Below, piece after piece: positions 33,866-41,431 of a DNA stretch of 44,557 nt. The notes under the pieces were generated by a model. The model made no database searches. It was not told the DNA's origin and saw nothing but the letters and a program-made list of their open reading frames with translations. The number at the start of each line of letters is the position of its first letter. Positions within the stretch are counted from its first letter, which is position 1. The stretch is taken from positions 1 through 44,557 of IMG/VR virus record IMGVR_UViG_3300036715_000993. One strand, given 5' to 3'. The stretch is from a virus. Position numbers and translations under genes: made by a program.

Positions 33866-34147
33866 ATGAATAGTTTATTAGAAGATAAGATAGACAAAAT
33901 ACTTAATGATTTATTAGAAATACTAGCAGCTCTTGATGGAAGAGTACGAAAGTTAGAAATAATAAATCAGGTTAAAAAGCATCCGAGTTATTTAAAACCG
34001 GTAAATAAAAATGAACAACAATCAAAAGTTTTAGACCTAGATTCTACTGATTTATCTGAAATAAAAATATTATCTTTATTAGAACATCTATCAGAACTTA
34101 CTGATAAAATATCAACAAGAATATCAAAACTAGAGGAGACTAAATAA
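33866..34147 (+). CDS. Small coiled-coil protein
   Basis: 93 residues, ATG preceded by GATGAGGTTTTT. It has two heptad-rich helices (LEDKIDKILNDLLEILAALD and LEHLSELTDKISTRISKLEE) joined by a polar loop with SYLKPVNKNEQQ. Likely oligomeric; function unknown. Confidence 0.6.
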   Translation: MNSLLEDKIDKILNDLLEILAALDGRVRKLEIINQVKKHPSYLKPVNKNEQQSKVLDLDSTDLSEIKILSLLEHLSELTDKISTRISKLEETK

Positions 34148-34148
34148 C

Positions 34149-34859
34149 ATGGCAATTCATTATTGGCTTAATACAAAAGCGGAGACTACCAACATTTATA
34201 ATCAGTTGATAAAAAAGTTTTTTCCTGAGCTTAAGATGCTAAATATTCAATTAGCCTTTAGGGATAAGGAAAAGAAAGATTCTGAAGGTCAAATAATTAT
34301 TGCTGAAGCCTATAAAATCTCCACAAGAGAACGAGACTTATATGGACCAGACTGTGGTATTTTAATGGACTATGAAATTTGGGATAAGTCAAATAAAATG
34401 GAAAAATTTAGAGTTGCTTTTCATGAACTCTGCCATTTTAGTATTGATAGAGATGATAATGGCGAAGTTAAAATGGATGACAATAATCGTATTAAAGTTA
34501 ATATAGAGAAACATGATATTATTATAAATACTTTTAAGAAGGAAGTAGAGATTTTTGGTTTTACTGGAACTGATCAAGATGTAGCTACATTTATGTCAGA
34601 TATACTAGAAAATCCTGATACTGTAAAGAAAAATAAGAAGAAGTTTATGGGAGAACTTGGCATTGAGATATATAAAGGAAAAAAGTATGATGAAGATACT
34701 GATGACTCTGATGAGGATGATGAAGTTGTAGTCAAGAAAAAGAAGAAAAAGAAAAAGAAATTATTTTCATCTTCCTCAAAAAATACTGAGGTATCTTTTT
34801 CAACTTTAAAGAAAAACAAAAAGAAGAAAATCGTTGAAGATGAGGAGGATGACGACTAA
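34149..34859 (+). CDS. Putative phage metallopeptidase (HELCH) with acidic/Lys-rich tail
   Basis: 236 residues. Residues 1-130 match the putative phage metallopeptidase family: EKFRVAFHELCHFSIDRDDN with HELCH at 92-96, then HDIIINTFKKEVEIFG with a further His. The tail alternates acidic runs (DEDTDDSDEDDE), a Lys run encoded by an A-rich tract, and a Ser patch, so it is probably disordered. The gene ends in a TAATG overlap with the Nudix gene. A second, different HExxH protein (the SprT-like one) is encoded at 10895. The substrate is unknown. Confidence 0.75.
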   Translation: MAIHYWLNTKAETTNIYNQLIKKFFPELKMLNIQLAFRDKEKKDSEGQIIIAEAYKISTRERDLYGPDCGILMDYEIWDKSNKMEKFRVAFHELCHFSIDRDDNGEVKMDDNNRIKVNIEKHDIIINTFKKEVEIFGFTGTDQDVATFMSDILENPDTVKKNKKKFMGELGIEIYKGKKYDEDTDDSDEDDEVVVKKKKKKKKKLFSSSSKNTEVSFSTLKKNKKKKIVEDEEDDD

Positions 34860-35314
34860 TGTCAACTTCAATTAAACGTGGTGCTGATGTTGTAGCAGCT
34901 TTAATAGAACATTATTTAGATAAAGAACACTTTCTTGTTCAATATAGACCATTAAATAAACCTTCAGGTTATTATCCTGGTTGGCTTGAATTTCCTGGTG
35001 GTAAGGTAGAGACTACAGATGTAACTTTAGAGGCAGCTCTTATCCGAGAAGTATTTGAAGAAGTTGGTGTGGTTGTAACTGGGATGAAAAAACTTTGTAG
35101 TATGGATTATGTATTCCCTTCTGGAATATCTCACCATATACATTTCTTTGTTATCGCCCCTAACGAGTATTTAGGTGTACCAGAGGGTAAAGAAAATCAA
35201 CGAATTGGTTATTTAACGTTGTATCAACTAATGACTTATAATAAGATGTTACCTTTGAATAGAGCAGCTGCTTTAATTTTAACAACTGAACGTCACCCTG
35301 ACATATTAGACTGA
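34859..35314 (+). CDS. Nudix hydrolase
   Basis: 151 residues, TAATG overlap with the metallopeptidase, with GAGGAGGATGACGAC as binding site. The Nudix box is LEFPGGKVE-x7-EAALIREVFEEVGV. The REVFEEVG core that binds metal is intact. There is one extra residue, and Asp at the usual first Glu position, compared with MutT. MutT-type members clean oxidised nucleotides. In this phage it might also act on products of the neighbouring FolE/QueD pathway, for instance dihydroneopterin triphosphate (inference). Confidence 0.85.
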   Translation: MSTSIKRGADVVAALIEHYLDKEHFLVQYRPLNKPSGYYPGWLEFPGGKVETTDVTLEAALIREVFEEVGVVVTGMKKLCSMDYVFPSGISHHIHFFVIAPNEYLGVPEGKENQRIGYLTLYQLMTYNKMLPLNRAAALILTTERHPDILD

Positions 35315-35328
35315 AGAGGTATAGAAAA

Positions 35329-35952
35329 ATGGAAGTTACAAAATTATTTAACTTTTGTTGTGCTCATTCTGTAAAGGACGCATACACATCTAGATGTGAT
35401 AGAGAACGAGGAGGAATACATGGGCATAACTATGTTGTAGAAGTTACTTTAACCGGAGTCATAAAACCTGATGGTATGGTTATTGATTTTACCAAATTAA
35501 AAGAACGCTTTAATTATATAATAGATTCTTTTGATCATACTTTTGTTATAAATATAGAAGATAAAGTTCTGTCTATTCTAGGACCATATTTATCTTGTCG
35601 TAGTATTTTATTCTATTCTAATCCAACTGCTGAGAATATGGCTCAGTACTTTTATGACTATTTATTTTTTAGTTTATTGAATAGTACACCTGAAATTGGA
35701 GTTAAAAAAGTTACCGTATGGGAAACACCAACTAGCTTTGCTACTTGTATATCTAACATCAACTATGTTAGAGAGAATATACCTAAATTAAGTTTAAGTG
35801 AAGAAATAGTTAAAACTTGGACTGAAGAACAACGTGAAGAATTTTATTTCAACAATGGAAATATACATAAAGTAGAGAAAGTTATATCTAAAATAGAGCA
35901 AGTTACAGATGCCTTAAACGTGGAAAATACTATTCGGTTACATTTTGCATAA
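35329..35952 (+). CDS. queD: QueD, 6-carboxytetrahydropterin synthase
   Basis: 207 residues, longer than the usual ~120 because of a C-terminal extension. It makes 6-carboxytetrahydropterin from dihydroneopterin triphosphate for QueE. Motifs: FNFCCAHS with zinc His 13, IHGHNYVVEVTLTG with zinc His 31 and 33, PDGMVIDFTKLKERF, and SFDHTFV with the catalytic His. The nearest upstream Cys (23) is seven residues before His 31, whereas E. coli QueD has three between; the canonical Cys position holds Arg. VTVWETPTSFATC supplies the substrate-binding Glu. GAAGAGG precedes the ATG. The stop overlaps the promoter-like element. Confidence 0.88.
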   Translation: MEVTKLFNFCCAHSVKDAYTSRCDRERGGIHGHNYVVEVTLTGVIKPDGMVIDFTKLKERFNYIIDSFDHTFVINIEDKVLSILGPYLSCRSILFYSNPTAENMAQYFYDYLFFSLLNSTPEIGVKKVTVWETPTSFATCISNINYVRENIPKLSLSEEIVKTWTEEQREEFYFNNGNIHKVEKVISKIEQVTDALNVENTIRLHFA

Positions 35953-35970
35953 AACTGTTAATATTATATT
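35950..35970 (+). promoter_or_regulatory. Promoter-like element TAAAACTGTTAATA before the helicase gene
   Basis: Exact copy of the 24402 and 44521 element. Its first three bases are the queD stop codon. TATATT at 35965-35970 may be the -10. The helicase gene starts 83 bases downstream. Confidence 0.6.
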
Positions 35971-35978
35971 AATATATG

Positions 35979-35994
35979 CATGATTTTTATCATG
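35979..35994 (+). promoter_or_regulatory. Small hairpin in the helicase 5' leader
   Basis: CATGAT and ATCATG pair around TTTT (6 bp). It lies between the promoter-like element and the helicase ATG. No T-run follows. Perhaps an mRNA 5' stabilising hairpin; could be incidental. Confidence 0.3.
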
Positions 35995-36032
35995 AGATTT
36001 TATATCTACACTTTATTGAAACGGTGTGAATT

Positions 36033-37385
36033 ATGCAATTATTCTCTGCTGAATTAGAGCTAAGGACACTAGCTCAGATTTGCAATTCGACACAGGACCT
36101 AGGTGTGTCTTATCTGTTATCTAGGTTGAATGAAGATCATTTTCATTATGAGCCAGTTAAAACTGCGTATAAACGAATTGTAAAGTTAATACAATCTAAA
36201 GGTGAAGTTCCAAGTTATCATGAACTTGAGGTTGATCCTGTATTAGATGAAGACTTTAGAGCGATATTATCAGCAAACGTAGATAAGAAAAAACGTTTAA
36301 AAGACGAAGCAAAAGCAAAAGCAAGTTTTGAGATTCTTGAAAACTTCCGAAAAATACGAATGTTGTACCACATGTCTAAGTCTGCTATAGAAAATCTTAA
36401 AAAACCTTCCGTAGATGTAGATAAGATTTTACAGTCTATGGGAGACTCACTAGCTGTAGCTAGATCTACAGTTCAGCACCAAGATCAGCTTGTACATATC
36501 GGATTAAATAATAATAGTTCTAAGATAGTAAAAGACGTTTTATATGGTGAACATGCTCCTACTATTCCGACAGGATTTAAGACTTTCGATGAAAAGAATG
36601 GTGGGTTTTTTAAACCTGCGGTAGCAATATTGTCTTCAAATTCTAGTGGTGGTAAATCTGTAGGTGCACTTCAAATGGCAGTAAATATGTATTGGACTAA
36701 GCATAGTACCTGTATACTATCTTTGGAAATGAGTAAAGAACAATACATGGCTAGATTTTTATCAAATATCTCTGGAGTAAATGCTTCTAAGATTTTCTTA
36801 AAAACAACTACAAAACAAGAACGACAAAAAATAAAAGATGCTTATAAGAAATTTGTTCTTTTTGGAAAAGAGAATAATGTAAGATGGACTATTTTAGCTC
36901 CAGATACAGGTATGTCATTTGACCAATTATTGATGACTGCAAAACCTTATGGTTATGACGTTATAACAGTAGACTATATTTCTCTCTTAGAGGAAGCAGA
37001 TACTGATAATCAAGCAAGAGCATTGGCCTCAATTACTCGTAAAGCAAAAGTGTTTAGTCAATCAGCTAATTGTCTTATGATTCTTTTGGCTCAGTTGAAT
37101 GAAGAAGGCTTAATAAAGTATTCAAGAGCTATAAAAGAAAATGCCGATCATGTTTGGACATGGACGTATGGAGATACTGAAAGAGAAACGCACTTGATTA
37201 CAATGCGAGTTGATAAAGGTAGAAACCAGTTATGCTTTCCTTTTGAAGTTCAAGAAGACTATTCTACCATGAGACTTATTGATAATGGACCAGTCAAAAA
37301 CTTTGATGATTCCTCTTCATCATCCTCATCTTCATCCTACTCATCAGATGATGCAAATGATTATTTAAAAGAAGACGATTTGTAG
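36033..37385 (+). CDS. DnaB-like replicative DNA helicase
   Basis: 450 residues. It unwinds the replication fork together with the primase at 39469. An N-terminal helical domain (LELRTLAQICNS ... HYEPVKTAYKRIV) resembles DnaB-N. The RecA-like core has GFKTFDEKNGGF, Walker A SNSSGGKSVG near 203-211, LSLEMSKEQYMARF, DVITVDYISLL (Walker B), MILLAQLN and TMRVDKGRNQ (DnaB motif 4 region). The tail is DD followed by a run of nine Ser, then an acidic end (DANDYLKEDDL). It starts the operon downstream of the 35950 promoter-like element. Confidence 0.9.
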   Translation: MQLFSAELELRTLAQICNSTQDLGVSYLLSRLNEDHFHYEPVKTAYKRIVKLIQSKGEVPSYHELEVDPVLDEDFRAILSANVDKKKRLKDEAKAKASFEILENFRKIRMLYHMSKSAIENLKKPSVDVDKILQSMGDSLAVARSTVQHQDQLVHIGLNNNSSKIVKDVLYGEHAPTIPTGFKTFDEKNGGFFKPAVAILSSNSSGGKSVGALQMAVNMYWTKHSTCILSLEMSKEQYMARFLSNISGVNASKIFLKTTTKQERQKIKDAYKKFVLFGKENNVRWTILAPDTGMSFDQLLMTAKPYGYDVITVDYISLLEEADTDNQARALASITRKAKVFSQSANCLMILLAQLNEEGLIKYSRAIKENADHVWTWTYGDTERETHLITMRVDKGRNQLCFPFEVQEDYSTMRLIDNGPVKNFDDSSSSSSSSSYSSDDANDYLKEDDL

Positions 37386-37394
37386 GAGTACTTT

Positions 37395-38213
37395 ATGTCT
37401 ACTAAGTTAAAAAATAAAGATATAGAATCACCTTTTGGCGATGTTCAAGTAGAAGACTTGATACGTTTACCAAAATCTGCTAGGAAGAAAGCTATAGTAA
37501 AGGCCAAGCTGATTAAATTAGCCAATAAGAAAAAAGAAAAATCAGAAGTTGTATATCTTCCAGAAAAGATAACATCTGATACACCGAAAAGATCTAAATT
37601 AACTCGTCTTCCAAAAGAAGCTGAGAATATTAAATCTAAACTAGATAATATCATAAAAGTTCCTAAAGACCAATTGGATACTTTTATGAAAAGTTTTAAT
37701 ACTTCTAGTAAATTCATATCTTCTGAATTTTTGAAGAATATCGCTCCAGTATTTTTATCTTTTGAAGATGCTATGAACTATAGCACTGTAGCATTAAGAG
37801 ATGGTCTATCTTATGATGGAGAGATAGACTTAGAACTAATGCCAATATTGGAGTGGGCTGCAAGATTAGCAACATTGGATGTATTTATGTCTAAATTAAA
37901 AATGACTGAATCTTTAAAAACGAGATTTTTAAATCTTTGTGTAAATAGAATAGTAGAAAAAGCATTTACTATAAAATATACTCCTAGTTATAGTGTTAGA
38001 GGTTCAGATACTAAGATAGCAGGTATAGTAAAATCTTTAGATACTACTAAAAGGAACAAGACTCAAGATAATTCACGACAGAGCAATACTGTTAATAATA
38101 AACAACAGCAACAATATTATCAGCCTCCTCAACAGCAACAACAAACTACTAAGCATGATTTCTCTATTCTACCTAATTCACCAGGTTTCATTCTAAAAAA
38201 GAAAAAGTTATGA
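37395..38213 (+). CDS. Unknown protein with Gln-rich C-terminus
   Basis: 272 residues, ATG after TAGGAGTACTTT. The N-terminal ~80 residues are basic, with LPKSARKKAIVKAKLIKLAN. The middle is helical (MPILEWAARLATLDVFMSKL), and the end is a Gln-rich low-complexity stretch (KQQQQYYQPPQQQQQ) followed by PNSPGFILKKKKL. Placed directly after the DnaB-like helicase, it may be its loader or a primosome partner, but I recognise no domain. Confidence 0.65.
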   Translation: MSTKLKNKDIESPFGDVQVEDLIRLPKSARKKAIVKAKLIKLANKKKEKSEVVYLPEKITSDTPKRSKLTRLPKEAENIKSKLDNIIKVPKDQLDTFMKSFNTSSKFISSEFLKNIAPVFLSFEDAMNYSTVALRDGLSYDGEIDLELMPILEWAARLATLDVFMSKLKMTESLKTRFLNLCVNRIVEKAFTIKYTPSYSVRGSDTKIAGIVKSLDTTKRNKTQDNSRQSNTVNNKQQQQYYQPPQQQQQTTKHDFSILPNSPGFILKKKKL

Positions 38214-38815
38214 TAAAACCTAGACCTCTATTAGAATTATCTACTTGTAGTTTAGAACCTAACTATCATTTTTACGGGAATTGTATTGTTTCAACTTGTT
38301 TATACTATAGTGAGAAGTGTAAATTTCATTGCATAAAATTAGGAACTAATGCATTATCAAATACTGACAATAAAAGTTTATCTGTATCAGAGATAGTATA
38401 TTATAAGTATAATTCATTGAATAGAGCTTTAATAAAAGCTATTACACAAGAGAAAAAGGAGTCTATAAATAGAATACAACATTTATATTTATTTTATAGT
38501 TATTTAGATTATCTTAGGCAAGAATATTTTGATTATAGAATTATATTACATTCAAAGATACAACTTAAAAGTAAATTTATAATGTCTTTATTATCCAAGT
38601 ATCCTTTTAACCTAAAAGTTTTATATTTAGTTCCTGCAGATTTAGTTTTATTATTTAGTGAAAATAATTATTATGCCTATTGTAAAAGTAAGAAAGTGAA
38701 ATTAAAAATGGATTTTATAACTTTTTTAAACCTGTCTGAAAATGAGCTTATTAAAGCTCGGAGAATCCTAAAAAAGCATCTACTAAAAAAGGAGATTAAC
38801 CATGAGTTCGATTAA
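38210..38815 (+). CDS. Unknown protein with N-terminal cysteine cluster
   Basis: 201 residues, ATGA overlap with the preceding gene. Five cysteines within the first 42 residues, plus His (CSLEPNYHFYGNCIV, CLYYSEKCKFHCIKLG), suggest a zinc or iron-sulfur site. The rest is Tyr/Leu/Lys-rich and helical. It overlaps the next gene by 14 bases. Not recognised. Confidence 0.65.
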   Translation: MIKPRPLLELSTCSLEPNYHFYGNCIVSTCLYYSEKCKFHCIKLGTNALSNTDNKSLSVSEIVYYKYNSLNRALIKAITQEKKESINRIQHLYLFYSYLDYLRQEYFDYRIILHSKIQLKSKFIMSLLSKYPFNLKVLYLVPADLVLLFSENNYYAYCKSKKVKLKMDFITFLNLSENELIKARRILKKHLLKKEINHEFD

Positions 38816-39392
38816 AAAGAAGATTAAGTCTTTACCATTACTAAGAATTAGCCAGTTGGAAGATAAGTCCATAAAAGAAGTATGGATCTTAAATGAAACA
38901 TCACCTAAAGGTGACATTATTCTTGATGTTAAGAATAAAGCTGATGGTTCAACTTCACTTGTTAAAATACCACCTACTTGGATTCCGGTGTGTCTTACAG
39001 ACCAAGTTCCTAAATCTATGATTAGTGAAAGTCCAAAGTTTAGATCAATTTTATCCAGTGGTCATATAAAACTGTTGGATCCAAAAGGAGTACATGAACT
39101 TCTTCAAGACGATGAAATTAGAGCAGAGTTTGAAGAAGTCAGAAGTAAAACAATGGAGTCATATAAAGAAACATTTCCTGACGAATTGAAGACAGATTCA
39201 GTTTCTGCTGTTATTTTAGACATTCTTGCTAGAGAAGCAAGTAGTTCAATCACTGAGAATGAAGCAAAAGATATTCTGAATACTAAAGAAGATGATCTTA
39301 CTGATGATGATATAGAGTATCTATTAAAGAATACTGGATTATCTAAAGTTAAAAAGTGGGCTACTGATGCATTAGCTGACAGAGCCGTATAA
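38802..39392 (+). CDS. Unknown 196-residue acidic protein
   Basis: The start is inside the preceding gene's end and has a good AAAAAAGGAGATTAACC site. It has a compact N-terminal beta domain (EVWILNETSPKGDIILDVKN, PPTWIPVCLTD) and an acidic helical C-terminal half (EDDLTDDDIEYLLKNTGL). Short proteins with this W-I-P-V step after a beta hairpin occur in phage replication regions, but I cannot name the family. The gene ends before a terminator. Confidence 0.6.
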   Translation: MSSIKKKIKSLPLLRISQLEDKSIKEVWILNETSPKGDIILDVKNKADGSTSLVKIPPTWIPVCLTDQVPKSMISESPKFRSILSSGHIKLLDPKGVHELLQDDEIRAEFEEVRSKTMESYKETFPDELKTDSVSAVILDILAREASSSITENEAKDILNTKEDDLTDDDIEYLLKNTGLSKVKKWATDALADRAV

Positions 39393-39421
39393 AATAGTAT
39401 TACTAGATTATTCTACACAAT

Positions 39422-39450
39422 AAAGGGGAGTACACACTCCCCTTTGTTTT
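39422..39450 (+). terminator. Rho-independent terminator
   Basis: A perfect 10-base-pair stem (AAAGGGGAGT at 39422-39431 with ACTCCCCTTT at 39436-39445), loop ACAC, then GTTTT. It separates the helicase gene group from the primase gene group. Confidence 0.85.
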
Positions 39451-39468
39451 AATAAAACAGGTATCGCT

Positions 39469-40443
39469 ATGAATGAAAGTTTTTATAATTCCGCAAAGGA
39501 TATAGTGTTATCAAGTCTTGCTGCCTATGGTGGTAAGCAGAAAAATGGAACAACCTACAAATTAATTATATGTCCTTTTCATGATGATAATAATCCTAGT
39601 TTAAGTGTTAATATTTCAAAGCCAGGTTTAGCAGTAGGAACGTTTAATTGTTGGGGATGTTCTGCTAGTGGGAATTGGAATAAGCTTGCTGAGAAATGTG
39701 GTTTTCCAAAAATCAAATCATGGCAGAATAAAGAACAAAGCATCTTAGAATTGACTGAAATAGATGAAATAGAGATGATGGGTAATAAATCAGAAAAAGA
39801 TTTTGCTAAGTTGTTAAACGTAGAGATTATAACTGATTGGAACCCTAATAAACGTTGGAGGGGATTTTCAGGATCTCTTATGAAGAAGTTAGGTGCAAAG
39901 TTAGCAATAGATAAAAGGGATGATACACCTGTTTTATTATGTCCGGTATCTGTTGGTGGCGTTGTAGTTGGTTATGTTAAAGCTTTGATGCATAAAAAGA
40001 AAGGTAAATTTTCTTATATCTCCAGTAAAGGTCCATGGATAAAAGATAAAGGATTATTTCCTTATGATTATATAAAAAAGAAAGCTAAGAAAAAAGGCTA
40101 CTTGGTATTAGTTGAAGGGCCTAGAGATGCATTACGATTAATAACAGAAGGTATACCTGCTTTAGCTGTTTTCGGCGTCCAGGCTTTTGGTAAAACCAAA
40201 GCCACATATGTATCTGCTTTAGGTGATATTACAATTTATATAATGCCAGATAATGATGAAGCTGGTGATGTTTTATATATGAAAGCAAAAGAGGCTTTTA
40301 AAGAATTAGATATAAAGATAAAAAGGATTAAACTTCCTAGACGCAGAGATAAAGAAGGAAAGATAATAAAACTTGATCCTTGTTCTGCACCTATAGAACT
40401 TATAGAAAATTTAAGAGATACATTAAGGGAAAATCATGAGTGA
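39469..40443 (+). CDS. DnaG-type DNA primase
   Basis: 324 residues. It makes RNA primers. The zinc-binding domain has CPFHDDNNPSLSVN (Cys 35, His 38) and FNCWGCSASGNW (Cys about 61 and 64). The TOPRIM domain has LVLVEGPRDALRL with Glu near 216 and IYIMPDNDEAGD with the D-x-D near 261. It is shorter than bacterial DnaG and lacks the C-terminal helicase-binding domain, as is common in phages. The ribosome binding site is modest. It lies just after a terminator, so it either has its own promoter or depends on read-through; none is obvious. Confidence 0.9.
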   Translation: MNESFYNSAKDIVLSSLAAYGGKQKNGTTYKLIICPFHDDNNPSLSVNISKPGLAVGTFNCWGCSASGNWNKLAEKCGFPKIKSWQNKEQSILELTEIDEIEMMGNKSEKDFAKLLNVEIITDWNPNKRWRGFSGSLMKKLGAKLAIDKRDDTPVLLCPVSVGGVVVGYVKALMHKKKGKFSYISSKGPWIKDKGLFPYDYIKKKAKKKGYLVLVEGPRDALRLITEGIPALAVFGVQAFGKTKATYVSALGDITIYIMPDNDEAGDVLYMKAKEAFKELDIKIKRIKLPRRRDKEGKIIKLDPCSAPIELIENLRDTLRENHE

Positions 40444-41422
40444 AAAATTAGATGGAGTTTTTATACATAAAAAGATTAAAGAAGTTTTTGATGAAGTTTA
40501 TCAGATGAAACGTTCTCATTTTACTAATAAAGAACCATACATTCGGCCATCTATGGCTCCTGCTTGTTCTATAAAGATGTTCATGAAAATTTGTAAAGGA
40601 CTTGCTGATGGTGGTAGATGGGAGGTAGAAGAGAACTTTATGATGGACTACTACACTTCAGTAGGCACAACAACTCATGAAGTCTTTCAGAAATGGTTTG
40701 GATATACTGGAAAATTGTTAGGTGACTGGTCTTGTACTTGTCGTGGAACTAAGAAGATTAAAAAGATTCTAGGTAGGCAAGAATACGAGATAGAAGTACC
40801 TAAAGTAATATCCAGAATGACCTTTAATAGTATGTGTCCTAAATGCGGAAAACAAATGAAGTATGAAGAACTAGAAATTGATGTAAAAGGATTGACAGGA
40901 CATGTAGATGGTGTTTTAGAATTTATTGTAAATAAAAAGAAATGTCATATAGTTATTGATTATAAGGGAACTACTGCGGAGAAAATAAAGAATTATAAGC
41001 CTGGAAATCCATACACTGTTTTTCCTGATCCTAAACATACTAAACAAATCGGTTTGTATGCTTATGCACTTAATAACTATTATGGCTTAAATGTAATTGG
41101 TCATGCGTTATTATACACTTCGAGAGATACACCAATTCCTAAAAATAAGATTTGCGCTCATTTCTTAACAGAAGAGGAATGGGAAAAAGCTGAGGAAATT
41201 TTTAAAGGTCAACTAAAACAAATACGTGTTTTGAATAAAACCTTAGAAGATGGACGAATAGAGAGGTTGATGAGAAATAAGTTATGTCCAGATTATAAAT
41301 ATTATAGCAAGAATGTTAAAAGTAGATTTAGTGAATGTGATTATTGCGATATTTGTTTTTCTGCACCAAAACAAATGTCTGAAATGTTAAAAGATGCATC
41401 AAAAAGTTTGAAGATTAAATAG
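40436..41422 (+). CDS. Cas4/RecB-like PD-(D/E)XK nuclease with cysteine cluster
   Basis: 328 residues, overlapping the primase by 8 bases. The nuclease core is visible: GLTGHVDGVLEF (Asp near 157), CHIVIDYKGT (D-x-K near 174-176) and KQIGLYAYALN (Q-x3-Y motif near 204-212) with a preceding His. A Cys near residue 44 (PACSIK) and a late cluster (CDYCDIC near 301-307) resemble the four-Cys iron-sulfur site of Cas4/AddB-type nucleases. A separate C-P-K-C pair near 135 suggests an extra zinc knuckle. Likely a replication or recombination exonuclease. Confidence 0.8.
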   Translation: MSEKLDGVFIHKKIKEVFDEVYQMKRSHFTNKEPYIRPSMAPACSIKMFMKICKGLADGGRWEVEENFMMDYYTSVGTTTHEVFQKWFGYTGKLLGDWSCTCRGTKKIKKILGRQEYEIEVPKVISRMTFNSMCPKCGKQMKYEELEIDVKGLTGHVDGVLEFIVNKKKCHIVIDYKGTTAEKIKNYKPGNPYTVFPDPKHTKQIGLYAYALNNYYGLNVIGHALLYTSRDTPIPKNKICAHFLTEEEWEKAEEIFKGQLKQIRVLNKTLEDGRIERLMRNKLCPDYKYYSKNVKSRFSECDYCDICFSAPKQMSEMLKDASKSLKIK

Positions 41423-41431
41423 GGGTGATAT

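Noticed and set aside
34574-34819. Minus-strand frame rich in Phe and Ser
   Set aside because: It is the mirror of the Lys/Asp-rich tail codons of the metallopeptidase; low-complexity shadow.
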